A stretch of 64,000 nucleotides of DNA from Carya illinoinensis (GCF_018687715.1 NC_056767.1:29704001-29768000), one strand, 5' to 3'; counted from the first letter of the stretch, positions 22,061-35,404 are shown. Numbers and translations: made by a program. Notes: a model not told the origin generated them from the letters alone.

Positions 22061-24642
22061 AATTACAATCAAGGCAGCACAAATACAAATACAATTAAAA
22101 TACACCAAATCATAGAAATATTCCGAGATATATATATACACTAACAAATGTGTTTATCACTTTCCTCATTAATTCTGACCAAATAGTGTGCATGATGATC
22201 ACCTGCATTAACAATACCAATGCAGCTTATAATATGTACGTATGTACTAGTGCTGAGACGTTATTGCAAAACATGCAGTAGTACTACTGCATGTCAAAGG
22301 AATTTGTGTAGTAAAATTATAAGACTTTCATATATAATTGGTGCGGATGTGCGTTTATAAGTCCCACATTGATGAGGTGAAGAAGGTACGTACTATTGCA
22401 TAAGTATTAACATTTGCATTAGCCGTACATTAATATATATTAGGTAAAACTGATCGATCAAGTACTTCTCATGATCATTCTTCAAATATAGTGCAGATCA
22501 TGCTTATGTTGCATAAGTAGTACTAAAATGTTAAGATCGAGTCATTAACTATCATGTTAATTTTGTCTGGTGCAGTACAAACGTCTCTGTCGAAACTGAT
22601 CCAGACATGGTATCCTTAATTCATCTGCAATTATTCTGACATTAACACGTTCCCAAGAAATTTCAGTTGTCTTTCAAGAGATGCGAGAAAGTCTAACAGG
22701 CCAGCCTGACTGGTGACTAGAATTCAGGTACTAAACAGCATCTATCTTAATTTCTTGTACGTCTTGCAGTTTTTGAGGTACTGGATCGAATATATTACGA
22801 GGTTGCTTGTCCTCGTAAGCAAATCAGGATTGCAGCTAGCTAGCTAGCTAGTCAGATCTCCAGACGAGCAGAAATTAGAACTTCCCAAAGCCTTTCTTAG
22901 AGAAGCATTTCACTGTAAATTATATAGGAGTGAGTACTGGTCTTTGCTTGCTTCTAGATCATCTCTAGCACTTCGTGCAAGCATGGGATGAAACCAAGCA
23001 CGTAAATCCACTTCAAATCAAGCAAAATCAATGAAAATGAAAAATTCAAACCTCTCGCTTAACAACTATTGATCATGATCTGTAAGTACGTACCGCAAGT
23101 AATATTAAAGTAGGTACCATGTACTCTAGGAATGGAAAGTAAAACCAATGGCAAGCTGAGTCTAGATCATGATGGTCAGGACGATGTCCTTGAACTCGAG
23201 TCCCGAACCAGTTTTTCCTAGTACTGCACGGTCTCCATGTGCGAATTCCCACGTCTACGCGCATGCATTAATTAATTTGTGAATTTGCGGGTAGTACTAC
23301 CCCGTCCTCTCGTGCATATATCATCTGATGTAGCAGTTGTATTGATTTGCTATCACCTTAATTATATTCATTGAATTTTGTTTGATATTACCCATGCACA
23401 ACCGCCCTGCTCAACTCCCAATATTTACCTATTTCTTAAATATCATATTTACATGAATTCTACTGTCAAGATTAATAAAATATAAAAATACAGAGAAAAG
23501 ATTTATCTTCTAAATCTCCTTAGCTTGTCTTTCTACTTCGAAATCAAATGAGTTTTGAACCATAGAAATTTTTTATTTTTTTTTTCTACAATTAAAACCA
23601 TGTTTTGTGCTTTGCTGAAAAAGAGTACTAGCTTTCGAGCTGTGTGGGGAAAGAATATTGAGGAACAACTTTAGGAAGGAATTTGGGTTAGCTAGGGTTT
23701 GAGAAATGTACGTGGGGTCCCCCCCCCCCCCCCCCCCCCCCCCACCCTTTCTCTCTTGAATTGTATTCTTACTTTCTGATCTAAAAGTGGTTGCCCTCGT
23801 CAACAACTGATCATCTAAGGTGGCGGTGATGGCATCCTGCACAGACCGCAGGGTCGGATTCCCATTTGTAAAAGATCATGAACTGAATAGGACAGGAGGA
23901 TTTGATTGAAAATGGGGAGAAACATATGCATGCACAGCGTTGAACGGTAACTTTTCTAGTCGAGCTGTACCCCATGGGCAATGCAATGCAAGCTTGGGGG
24001 TCCGGTACGAGTAAAAACTTATGATCATCAGCAGCTGCCTGTACGCGCGTTAAGCCACAGATCGAAGAGTAAAAGAAACATCAAACATCCCTTCATCGGA
24101 AACTGTTTTCCACGCCATGCTGGAAGACAGACAGCTAGCATTAAATTATCGATTTGCAGAGGTATCTCGAACTCGTTCAAGTTCATGACCAATAGTGATT
24201 TGCAGTAGTAGGGCATGACCATTCTACGTATATATTCATGCCCTTCTACTAGGACTGCAGAGTGCAGATAATCGAATATCGTATATAGTTGGTGGATATA
24301 TGTGTATATATATATATGGGGGAAGAATCTACGTATTTTTATCAAGTTCCCACAGTACTTAGATATTACTGCAAGTCCTAAACATGAGATCGATGTTTAC
24401 CTTTAATTTCCTAAAACCTTCTTTACTGAACTTAGAAAAAAATTAAAACTATTACCTTTAATTCATTGAGTTGTGCACTACCAGACAAATTAGATGTGAC
24501 AAAATGGACACATATATGTAGCCTGCGTGCAAATGTTGGAAAAAACATACAAATGCAAGATAGTGATAGTTTCATAAGAGTTGTATGAGAATTGATCTAT
24601 CTCAACCATTGACAGGCAAATTATGTATCAGTGTGATAATAA

Positions 24643-24643
24643 T

Positions 24644-24687
<44 letters not shown>
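24643..24687. repeat. (GA)n microsatellite
   Basis: About 22 uninterrupted GA units. Confidence 0.95.
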
Positions 24688-24690
<3 letters not shown>

Positions 24691-24712
24691 TGTTCACGTA
24701 TTTGTTATAGTG

Positions 24713-24885
24713 TTTTTCTACGTATAAGTAAAGTCGCGTACTAATCTGCATATTAATACTGATTCTTTCATATTCAAAATTTAAATTAGTATTGTTTTCA
24801 ATAAAATCTACTATTTGACCAATCATATTATATTGGTATACATATTAGTGCACAGTTATGTTTGCAACTAGATTTTTCCTTTGTT
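24713..24885. mobile_element. MITE, ACTAATCTG...TTAGTGCAC family
   Basis: Shares the internal block TTCAAAATTTAAATTAGTAT, then AATAAAATCTAC, with 42708-42870 and in weaker form with 44668-44825. Ends are GTACTAATCTGCATATTAAT and ATACATATTAGTGCACAGTT, imperfect inverted repeats. Confidence 0.65.
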
Positions 24886-25628
24886 ATAAGATAAATGTTA
24901 CTCATTATTCTCACATGCACAACGCATACCAACATGTAATTTGTTATTTTTATCCTTCTATTTAAATACACATATTTACACATCAACATATATGTATTTA
25001 AATATAATAGAAAAAATGAAAAATTATATATTAGTATATGGTGTAGGTCATGACACTCAGAAATTTTCATATTACAATATTTATATAGGATATCACTATC
25101 GAAAGACAAAACACTTTTATCTAACGACAAACACGTAATTACTTGCCAAAAGCATTTTCTGTGGTTAATCGAATATGATTGTACTGTGGGATGATCATCC
25201 TTGAAATATGATAAGAAACAATTAGTACGCTGCAGAGAAGTCAAGAGTTTCACTGTTTAGTCAGTTCTAATAACGTACGTACGTAACTATATTATATGTA
25301 GGTCTCTTGATTGAGACACGATCTCAATGTCCAATATCGGGATAGATTTTAATCTTCAAAGCAAGGACGTACTCGAAACGACGAGAGCTAGGATAAGTTT
25401 CCCTATCACATCTCCCCATATTATTATTATATTTTAAATCCGTATATATACTTATAATATATATATATATGTATTTATACAAATATATATATATATATAT
25501 ATTATATACTCGTATATATTTAGATTTCAATTGTCTCTTTTTTATGGATGAGAAGGAACAATAATTAAAGATTGACATCCTCAAGTAATTTGATATGGGT
25601 GTTTAATGAATTTTAAGTTATTTTTTAG

Positions 25629-25795
25629 AGAAATAATACGTACAATCCCCAAATACACAAACTTTCTCCAAGTTCTTTATAAAAAAATGGGAAAGTGTGA
25701 AAAGTTCACTTTTTTTTTTTTTTTTAAATAGAGTCTACATTTTTGCAAAAGACATGTAAAAAGTTTATATATTTGGGACTTACACCTAGTATTAC
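25629..25795. mobile_element. MITE, AATGCTA-type family
   Basis: The left arm ACAATCCCCAAATACACAAA is mirrored by the right arm TTTATATATTTGGGACTTAC around an A/T-rich centre. Similar in design and sequence to 7757-7918. Confidence 0.6.
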
Positions 25796-25844
25796 TGTAT
25801 TACTCTTTTTTTAATACATGTCATATAAGTTTAGGGAAGGAACC

Positions 25845-26165
25845 TGTTGAAAAATAAATCTCATAATACTTGTAGACAAGAACTTGAGCATGTTTATAAT
25901 AAATGAATAACACTTTCTTGTTGAACTTGTTTTATGAGATGAGTTAAATATATAAATTTTTTCATTGTATCAGGGCCTACCATAGGATAAATGGAAGTTC
26001 ACACTATTTGTCATGTGACAAGGACAAAAAAAAAATGCCGGCATGTACGTGAGGGAGGGTATTGAAAAATAAATCTCATAAGTATTGGGCATGTTTATAA
26101 GAAATGAGTAACCCTCTTTTATTGAACTAGTTTTATGAAATGAGTTAGACCTATGAATTTTTTTA
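25845..26165 (+). mobile_element. Second TRIM element, diverged
   Basis: Two short direct repeats (25845 to about 25964, and 26060 to about 26165) both contain TTGAAAAATAAATCTCATAA, GCATGTTTATAA and a TGAGTTA stretch near the end. TTGTATCAGGGCCT, a good match to a Met-tRNA primer-binding site, directly follows the first repeat. GTGAGGGAGGG, a purine tract, directly precedes the second. The interior of about 95 bp is non-coding. No matching target duplication was seen, and the repeats differ by substitutions and an indel, so the insertion is old. Confidence 0.8.
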
Positions 26166-26910
26166 AAACTTAATAACTCAAATATATTTCAAATGGATCA
26201 CTTTTTTTTGCAACCCAATTTATAACCAATCAATGTATTTCTTTTACGAGTAAGATCATTTCAGTAAAACTAAAAAGAAGATCGATGCAAAAAGAAAGCT
26301 GGGTGCGTGGGCAGTCCCAAAAAACAAGTCATATTCAATACAAGGCATATAACTAAAGGCCAAAAAGGGGCACTAGAACCAAAAATATGGGTTCGAGCCC
26401 TGCATGTTCCTGTTGATCATAAACCAAGAAAAAGGCTGTCAAAATTCGATTTTTAATGCAAGATAACAAAGGGTTTGTAATAGTACAACGTACTGAGTAC
26501 ATGATAATGATGCTTTGTCATTGATTGCTTCAAGACATCCGATCAAGCACTCCAAACCCTCATCCTCCATATCCTCAAAATGAGAAACAAGTACCAATGT
26601 CTACTTCCACTAAAAGAAACAATAGATGACTGTCGATCTATTAGAAGACCAAAAAAACCACTGGTTTTGCGGTCCGCTTCTTGGGTTGTAGTGTTGGAGA
26701 GATGTTGGAGGTTGGTTGGTACATTGGCTGATATCTAGCTAGCCCAATGAAGTGGCGCGTGATGGCATTACAGCGACGTATGACGGCAAGTCTTAACTTT
26801 TTTCCTTCCTAACAAGAATGAGAGGATATTTGAGAAGAAAATGAGCTCAAAAAGAAGTAAATGACCAAAAAACCACACAAGGCTCTCATGGAAGAGCAAA
26901 AAGACTAAGA

Positions 26911-27294
26911 CCTTATTTGGTTATATAGATAAGATGAAATGAGAAATATATAAATAGTAGTAAGATACTCTGTACGTTTATAATAATAAAATGATTTGAA
27001 TTAAGATATTTTATGAAATTTTAAGAAAGAAAATTGAGAAAATGTTGAATAAGAATATTATAAAATTAAAATATTGTTAAAATATAATTTTTTTAATATA
27101 TATATTTTTTTTAGATTTGAAAAAGTTGAATTATTTTTTGTATTTTATTTAAAAAAATTTTAAAGTTGTAATAATTAAAAGAAAAAGTAAAAAATTTGAA
27201 ATTAAAAAGTGCTTGTGCTTGAATAGTATTTAGATGTTGAGATGAGATGGTTTAGGTTTAAACTATCTGTAAAACCAAACGGGCCTAAACAAAT
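26911..27294. mobile_element. MITE with GATGAGATGG subterminal motif
   Basis: Left GACCTTATTTGGTTATATAG and right (read backwards) TTAGGCCCGTTTGGTTTTAC form imperfect inverted ends of the GGCCNNTTTGG type. AT-rich interior, related to 27907-28137. Confidence 0.65.
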
Positions 27295-27906
27295 GCATCA
27301 ATAGCATTGTGGGTGGCGGCAAGTGACCCTCATGTGTGCCCATGATGGCGGGTGAAGGTCACACGTCAATGATACTAAGTTGGGAACAACCAATCTTGGA
27401 ATATTTTTGAGCAGTGATTCAATTGGTAGGATGTGTCAATGTTTAGAAATAGTGGTAGATGTAACCTCTATTAATAATACTTTGACAAATGAAAAATAAG
27501 AAGGAAAAGGAAAAAGAAAATGAGAAAGGGAAGATATGAAAGGTTAATGGAGATGAAATAGTTGAAGAGAATGAGGAAGAGGAGAGGAAAGGAGAAATTG
27601 ATGCTCTCATTCCTCCTTTGCACAGTTCTCAGTACTTTTTCTCTATGGGCAGAGGCTTTTCTCATAAGACAAGGTGGGTAACCAATCAATGTAATCATCC
27701 AACTTCATTAAAAATAATTTTCTTTTCACATAAATAACTAAATCCATTTTAAAATATAATTATAAAAATAGTTATAAGATTATCAATTTATTAAATAAAT
27801 TAAGAGTGGGCAGTGGTTAAATGTGTATCTCTTCGCTCACCTAAAATATAATTACTTGATTTATGCTCATTGTTTACTCTCTCTTTTTTTGGTACTCTAA
27901 AACTCA

Positions 27907-28137
27907 GGACTTGTTTGAATAATACTGAGATAAGATGAGATAGTTTTAGATAAAAGTTAAAAGTTGAATAAAATATTATTTTTTAATATTATTATTGTTT
28001 TGAGATTTGAAAAAATTGAATTAAAATTTAAAAAATTTGAATTGTTTATTATATTTTGCATACGAATTTAAAAAAGTTATAATAATGAGATGATATTATA
28101 TGATATAAGATGGTTTCTGAATCCAAACGATCCCTCA
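27907..28137. mobile_element. MITE with GATGAGATAG subterminal motif
   Basis: Left GACTTGTTTGAATAATACTG with AAGATGAGATAG, right (read backwards) GAGGGATCGTTTGGATTCAG. About 230 bp and non-coding. Confidence 0.65.
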
Positions 28138-28417
28138 ATTTATTTGTATACTATAGTGTAGTATCCGTTATTACTTTTAGAAATAATTCAATTTTTTCTT
28201 CACATAATGGATCACTTGTCTTGGTAATTCTCACAGAACAAATCATATATATGGAGGTATTTTAATTGTATAACTGAGTTGAATATGTACATGCACGCAG
28301 TTGAAAGAATCAAACATAAATAAATAAGCATTAAATGGAGGTAGTCTCTAGTGGGGTCATGCAATCTGTCCAATATATTTGAGGACAGACGACATAAAAC
28401 TCAAAGATTTATGCATA

Positions 28418-28418
<1 letters not shown>

Positions 28419-28482
<64 letters not shown>
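28419..28482. repeat. (TA)n microsatellite, interrupted
   Basis: A TA run with one TTTA interruption. Confidence 0.95.
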
Positions 28483-28488
<6 letters not shown>

Positions 28489-28620
28489 GATACTAGAATG
28501 GTTATGAATGTGTATTGCTATTAATATTTTTTAAACTTCTTAAATATTAAAAAAATACAAATTTATTAAAAACATACTTTTTAAACTACTAAATAAATAA
28601 ATAAAAATTGGTATTTTGAA

Positions 28621-28795
28621 TGAGTAATGCTACTCATATTTTAATTTTCATCATCCTCTCATTATCTCATGATGTGATACTAGATTATTAGAGAATATTT
28701 ATTATGTTTTACTTGTGAACCTATCATCTAATGTTATATCATGAGATGATGAGAGAATGATGAAAAATTAAAAGATGAATAAATTTTTTTATTCT
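28621..28795. mobile_element. MITE with CATCATCCTCTCATTATCTCA arms
   Basis: Near-perfect long inverted arms: TAATTTTCATCATCCTCTCA with TTATCTCATGATGTGATA on the left, and TATATCATGAGATGATGAGA followed by GAATGATGAAAAATTA on the right. The arms are about 55 bp around a centre of about 60 bp, a strong predicted hairpin. Confidence 0.8.
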
Positions 28796-29023
28796 AAATA
28801 CCACAGTCGATCATGACTACCAATACAACTACTCTCATGCTTTCTTCTTAATTACCGAATGATTCACGTTGATGTACCACTATAGCCTCCCTCTTCTATT
28901 GGTGTTAACTACTGCACTATTCACTCTACCAACGACAACTTATCTGAAATCATGCTCTAAATAGCATCTGAAAAAACCAGCATATATTATTATTATTATT
29001 GTTATTATTATATGTACCGCTCT

Positions 29024-29425
29024 TGTAAGAATAACAAGATTAATTGAGAAGAGAAAAAGAAGGAAAAGCAGAGAGAGAATTGATGAAAACGCTACTCCAT
29101 TCAATTAATTGATTCCTCGCATTACAAGGTGTAGTTGTTTATATATTAAAAAGGAAAAACAATCCTAACCAACTAAGGAACAATCGAATATTCATCAAAT
29201 CTATACAATTACATAATAACTCTAAAAATACATAAAGGCACATTATAACTTAGCTAAAAGATGGACTTTCTAGTAAATTAACTACAACATTATCACAAGC
29301 AGTAGGTGCATTTGGTGATGATTGTACCTGCATATCAGATCCATTCATGTTGTCATGAGCAGCTGAGTCTTCATGATCTTGCAGTTTGAGGATGGTGATG
29401 CCATATTGTGCATGCTGCTCCAATA
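29024..29425 (-). repeat. 3' LTR of copia element 2
   Basis: Read on the minus strand it starts TATTGGAGCAGCATGCACAA and ends TTATTCTTACA. It aligns over its length with 33884-34277. The LTR begins TA rather than the usual TG in both copies. Confidence 0.88.
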
Positions 29426-29461
29426 CCCCTCTGCAAGATGGAGAATATATGTTCACTATTC

Positions 29462-32400
29462 TCATCTTATATAGGTGTGAATAAAGGAGATAGGATGGGA
29501 GAGATGTGGTGAAGATATCAGCAAGTTGTGAGTGTGTTGAGACATGGGTAGTTTAATGTTGCCTTCTAGGATTTTATCTCTTATTAAGTGACAATCTACG
29601 TCAATGTGTTTTGCCCTTTTGTAAAAGATTGGATTAGCTGCTATGTGGAGGTCAGCTTGGTTGTCACAGAAAAGTTTAGCAGGTTGAGGATGAGAGATGG
29701 AAAGATCAGAGAATAGATGTCTGAGCCAAGTAAATTTAGTGGAAATAGAAGCCATTGCATGATATTCTGCCTCAGTAGATGATCGTGATACAATTTGTTT
29801 CTTTGAGCACCAAGAGATGAGAGAATGACCCAAAAAAATGTAGTAGCCAATGACTAACTTTTGGCTATCAGGGCAAGAAGCCCAATCTGAGTCACAGTAG
29901 CCTGTAAATGAATTGAAGAGGTAGAGGACAATAGGAGACCTTGACCATGGGTATTTTTAAGGTATCTCAAAACCTTGTGAGTTGTAGCAAGATGAGTAGT
30001 GGAAGGTGTATCCATGAATTGGCTGAGAACTTGAGTGGGGTAGCTGATATCTGGTCTTGTTATGGTGAGGTAAAGTAGGCGGCCTATGAGTTGTCTATAG
30101 GAAGTGGGATTAGCTAGAGGGGTTCCAATTATTTTGCTCAGTTTGTGGTTTTAGTCCATAGGGATTTTTAATGGCTTAGAAGCCAAATGATATGAGTCAG
30201 TAAGTATATTTAGAGTGCATTTTCTTTGAGAAAGGTCGATACCAATGGGGGATCTAAAAACCTTAATGCCAAGAATTATCTTAAGGGGCCAAGGTCTTTA
30301 CTTCTGAAATGGTGGTTCAAAAAGGTTTTGAGGACAAAAATGAAATTAAAATGATTGTTTGTAGCCACTATGTCATCTACATAGACAAGTAAGGCTAAAT
30401 TGGCACCATTAATGCAAGTAAAAAGACTGTAATTAGCCTTAGATTGTGTGAAGCCAAATTGAACTAAAAATGTAGAAAACTTGTCATACCATTGGTGTGA
30501 GGCTTGCTTGAGTCCATAGAGACTTCTAAGCAACTTGCATACCTAGCCAGGTTTGGCCTTTTGGTAGCCACGTGGCTTTCTCATGTAAATTTCCTCTTTG
30601 AGTTCTCCATTGGGAAAGGAATTGTTGACATCAAATTGCTGAAGATGTCACCCTTTAATTGCACCTAAGGCTAGAATGGTTTTGACAGTGACTATCTTAA
30701 CAACAAGTGAGAAGGTCTCATGGTAGTCCACCCCTTCCTACTAGGTGAAGCCTTTAGCAACCAATCTGGCCTTCTTTCTCTCAACAATGCTATCGGAATG
30801 ATACTTGGTTTTATAGACATATTTGCAATCAATGAAAACTTTGTAAAGGGACAGACCAGTAAGGATCCATGTGTGGTTAAGTTCTGAAGCCTTAAACTCA
30901 GTTTCCATTGCCTTACACCAATATGAGTCTTTGGCAACTTATTTGTAAGTATTTGGGTTATGATTTGATGAGATAGTAGAAGAAAATAAAGAAAAGGTAG
31001 GTGATAAATGATCATAAGAAATAGAAGTTGATAAGGGAAATGGTATACCTGATGCAGAAGATGTTATGTCCACAGATTGAATAGGTGAGATGGAAGTAGC
31101 ATGCTGGCAATGGAAATCTTTCAGATATTGAGGGGCTCTCCTTGTTTTGGTTGATCTCCTAAGAGGAGGTTGAGGTGCAAGGTCTAAAGTGGATGAAAGA
31201 GGGGAAGAGGGAGGAGGAACTATTGGATTAGAAGATATAGGTGATGGGAGGGAAGTTGCTGGAGGTGATGGCAGGGTAGTGATGGTTGGAGGTGAAAAAG
31301 GTGAAGGGGAAGTGTCATACAGATTGAACAAGAAGGGAATAGGAGAGAAAGAAACAGGAATGGACAATTGTGAATGAGGTCAAGAATGAGATTGATCATG
31401 GAAGGGGAACTGCCTTGGTATTAAGGTCAACTAATTTGTAACCTTTTACCCCAAAAGGTTAACAAAGAAAAACACAATGCCTACCTCGAAGGTCAATTTT
31501 CTTTCTATTTTGAGATAGATTGGAAGCAAAACATAGGCATCCTAAGATTCTCATGTGAGAATAGATAAGAGGTGCATTAAAAAGAAGCTCAAATGATGTT
31601 TTATTGGAGAGAAAATGACTGGATTGATAATATAAGCTGCCGTGAGAATGCAGTCACTTCAATATTGATTGGGAAGGTTAGATTGAATTTTGAGAGCTCG
31701 AGCTGTATTTAAAAGGTGCTGGTGCTTTCTCTCAACAATCTCATTTTGTTGTGGGGTTTCCACACAAGCTATGTGGTGAATAATTCATTTCTTATTAAAA
31801 AAAAAAATCCTTCATTTGAAACTCAAGACCATTGTCACTTCTAAGAATTTGGATTTTTGTGTGAAACTAAGTTTCTACTAAATTGCAAAAAGCTTCAATG
31901 CATGATATGGTGTTAGATTTAGTTTTGAGTAGGTTGATCCAAGTACTCCTAGAAAAATCATCTACAATGATTAAGAAGTGTTTTGAACCATCATAAGTTT
32001 CAACTGAATTGCATATATCATAGTGGATAAGTTCAAAAATGTGTTTGCTTTTATGAGTACTGACTAGAAATGGAAGCTTATGATGCTTTGCAATTGGACA
32101 CACATGACAAGGGATTGCACTAGAAATAGTGGAAATATGGTTCTTGATGGAAGGATTTGTGATTACATTTAACTTTGAAATAGGTGTATGACCCATTCTT
32201 CAATGCCAAAGATCTGCAATTAGATCAACACTTTGAAAATAGTAGAAATAGAAATGGTTTTATGTAAAGAAACAGAAGAATGATCAAAAAGAGCTGTTGG
32301 TGACATTGGTTCTACAAGCAAATGGTATAGACCATCCTTTATCTCACCCATGCAAATCATGATCCATGACAAAAGGTCCTGAATAAAACAAAGTTGTGAA

Positions 32401-32882
32401 AGAAAAATGAAACAACAAGAGAGTGAAGTGGTTAGTTGTTTTGCTGAGATCAAATTAAAATTAAAAGAGGGAACACATAACAAATTATGTAAAATTAATG
32501 TATTAGTAATGTGAACAGTGACAATGTGAGTGATAGGCGATGTTTGGCCATTGGGGAGTCTAACTAGAAATGAGACTTAAGATGTAATGGATGAGGTGCT
32601 ATAGATTATGTGATCTGTAGCACTAATGTCAATGATCCAAGGTAAGTGTGTGGATGAGTGATGTGTTTGAGTGAAATAAGTGAAGCAAAAGAGGGTACCA
32701 TTCATAATGGAAAGATGGGTACAATCTGCCTGGACAAGGTTGACTAAATGATTGGCATTAAAAACCTCATTTGACTGCAATAGAGATAAGAGTTGCTGGT
32801 ATTGGTCATTTGTGAAAGTTAAGTTAGCATCGGACGAGTCCTCTTGTTTGAGTGAAGTTATATTGGCAGAAGAGAAACCCAA
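29462..32882 (-). pseudogene. Broken pol region of copia element 2
   Basis: In transcription order: protease near 32640-32607 with WIIDISATDHI, where the normal D-S-G triad is altered. The pre-integrase and integrase region is at 32196-31867 (CHVC finger half, then HYDICNS and IIVDDFSRSTW). A serine/proline-rich stretch follows at 31367-30939. Reverse transcriptase is at 30533-30276 (SLYGLKQASHQWYDKF and YVDDI). RNase H is at 29833-29462 (SSTEAEYHAM and KHIDVDCH). Stops and frameshifts separate every block, so no functional polyprotein is possible. Confidence 0.9.
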
Positions 32883-33751
32883 CTGCTTACCTTACCATGT
32901 AACTTGTGCCTAGGTGGGTAGCCATGCAATTTATAGCATTTGTCTACTATGTGTCCTGTCATGTGAAAGTGAGTGCAAATTGAGGGCTTAGGCATTTTCT
33001 GCTTTGAAGCAGTTGTCTAGAATATGGCCTTGAATTTTACAATGGATGCAATATGGCCTATCATGCTTTGGTGGTTGAGTTGGTCTAAGAAAAGATTTAT
33101 ATGGGGGATATGGCTGCTCGATAGCAAGTGCCATTGAGTCAAGGGAGGGGAGACCAGACAACATGAGATGCTGCATCTCTTGCTGCTAGATCATAGATAA
33201 AATTTTATTTATGGGAGGCAAAGGGTCCAATAACATTATTTGGTCATGGGTAATATCTTAGGACTCATTTAAACCCATGAGGAATTGTATTACACAATCC
33301 CTTTGGTATATGTCAAGTAAAACAACAAGTTTTCCACATGTACAGTTAGGCATAAGGTCATATATAATGAGTTCATCCCATAGAGTTTTAAGTTTGCCAA
33401 AATAGACACTAATTGGATCATTTTCTTGTTGCAAACCTGTCAAGGCCTTTCTCAACTGAAAAATTTGATGCCCATTTTGTTGAGTGAATCGATCTTTGAG
33501 TTCACCCCATATTTACCTTGCATCATCCACCAGTGCAATGTCAGATTTGAGGGTTGGGTTGATTGAGTTATGGGCCAGGACACTACTAAGTCATTGCAAC
33601 GTTTCCATGCATCATAGAGGGGGTCAATGGTATCTTTGGATTTTAACAGAGTGTCATTGATAAAACCAAGCTTATTGTTGGCACGAAGAGCCTTGCACAT
33701 AGCTCTTGACCAACTGGTATAGTTTTCCATCATGAGAAGGTCAGGGACCAA
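32883..33751 (-). pseudogene. Broken gag region of copia element 2
   Basis: The block 33751-33452 reads as the N-terminal gag (LLMMENYTSWSRAMCKALRA), and 33455-33258 continues it (QQENDPISVYFGKLKTLWDEL), typical of the UBN2/retrotran_gag family. A CCHC knuckle, C-I-H-C-x4-H-x4-C, lies at about 33056-33015. The blocks are in different frames with stops between. Confidence 0.82.
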
Positions 33752-33883
33752 GGGGATTCAACGGTTATCCCCATGATCAAGTCGATAGGGGTTAATGATA
33801 TTTGTGAAATCCATAAACATAGAGCTGTTTTGATTAGTAGCCATTTGGGAAGAAAATTCTCACTCTATGGCTCTTTGATACCA

Positions 33884-34277
33884 TGTAAGAATAACAAGAG
33901 AATAGAAAAAGAAGGAAAAGCAAAAAGAGAATTGATGGAAAGGCTGCTTCATTCAATTGATTGATTCCTCGCATTACAAGGTGTAGCTTCTTATATACTA
34001 AAAAGGGAAAACAATCCTAACCAACTAAGAAATAATCAAATATTCATCAAATCTGTATAGCTACATAACTAACTCTAAAAATACATAAAAGTACATTACA
34101 ACTCAGGTAAAAGAAGGACTTTCTAGTAAATTAACTACAACATTATCACAAGCAGTAGTGCATTTGGTGATGATTGTATCTGCAAATCATACCCATTCAT
34201 GTTGTCACGAGCAGTTGAGTCTTCATGATCTTGCAGATTGAGGATGGTGATGCCATGTTGTGCATGCTGCTCCAATA
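33884..34277 (-). repeat. 5' LTR of copia element 2
   Basis: Aligns with 29024-29425 with scattered substitutions and small gaps. It is followed on the minus strand by the primer-binding site at 33883-33868. Confidence 0.88.
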
Positions 34278-35404
34278 CCTCTTAAAAACTTTGGTTTAAT
34301 ATATTAGGTTGAATTATAAAATTATTTTTATTATAAATTAAATATAACGTATCATATCAAATCTAATTTTATGATGATAATTCTTTATTACTGTAATACT
34401 TCTCAATAATAAAACTTCACCTACTGAATTAGTACATATATATTTTCATATAAGGAGTAGTTCTATTTGTACTATACTTTATTCCATTGGACTTATATAA
34501 ATGAGTTCAATGACTCCAACTATATATATAAAATATAACTTATAATAAAAAAAAATTAAATCTGATGTACAATATTAAATCACAGCGTGGGGTGCAACCA
34601 TTGCAAGTCAATGATCCTGTATCCAATAAGACTTGTAACGGTGTAAAATCATAAAGCCCATGGGTCATGATCCTAATTCCTATCCCAGTGTGACCACTAG
34701 TTAAGCAGGATGGTTGGGCCTCAAAGAAACCAAAGCAAAACGAAGCAGAGAAAGTCCACACCACGTGCTCTCTGAAGCCAGACAAGCTTGCAGCTTGCTA
34801 CAGGGTCTTCTCTCTCTCTCTGCGTTCCATTTTCATCACGCATTGCTTTTGTTTCATATTCATTTGTTCTTTCAACCAGTGATTTCAGTTGAAACTTTTT
34901 CAAATTTTAAATCTTTTATTTCTTGGTTTTTAATTTAATGGCAGGTGAAGCATTTTATAGCTAGACTTTACTGCAGGAACAGGAGGGTACAGAGGCTTTT
35001 GGATGACAAAGAAGCAAGGGGAGGTCCGTCGACGCTTCCACAGCCATACACTCTCGAGAGCCCCCCCAAGTTAGGATTTTTATGAGCATGTGGCTTTATG
35101 GGTCTCGTTTAAGTGTTTTTTTTCCCCACAGTATGCATCTCATTTTTATGCGTATTCAACGAGTCATTCGATTAGTTTGATGTCTTGCTTTTAAAAATGT
35201 TCTCTTCACAAAATGTTTTTCCATGGGAATTCAAGCCATATAATCAAAATAATAAAGAATCAATGTCAATGCTGAATTGAATTGGAGAACAGGGACTGTT
35301 TTTCTAAATTCCGCCAGTAATGTCATTTCTGTGAAACATGGTTTCAATCATAGAAACCTTGTCTTCGCCGTTCTTCCCAGTGGTGTTAGTAGTTCAAAGA
35401 GTTA

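Larger units (their letters stand above)
17461..28980. other. Gene-free interval rich in MITEs and microsatellites
   Basis: No coding sequence of a recognisable family is present. The interval holds at least ten MITE-like elements, one TRIM and several microsatellites (listed separately). Between about 22300 and 24350 the DNA is less repetitive and slightly more GC-rich, but I find no gene in it. A C-run of about 25 bases near 23719-23743 lies there. A GTCCCACATTG motif at about 22359 resembles the TRIM promoter motif but stands alone. Confidence 0.5.
29024..34277 (-). mobile_element. Decayed Ty1/copia retrotransposon on the minus strand
   Basis: LTRs of about 400 bp flank gag and pol remains in Ty1/copia order. 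The minus-strand 5' LTR is 34277-33884 and the 3' LTR is 29425-29024. The primer-binding site TGGTATCAAAGAGCCA (33883-33868) directly follows the 5' LTR, and the purine tract GCAGAGGGG directly precedes the 3' LTR. Flanking pentamers GCTCT (29019-29023) and CCTCT (34278-34282) match at four of five bases, a probable target duplication. All reading frames carry stops or shifts. Confidence 0.93.

Noticed and set aside
26375..26410. GGGTTCGAGCCC, a B-box-like motif
   Set aside because: No convincing A box, A tail or flanking repeats were found around it.
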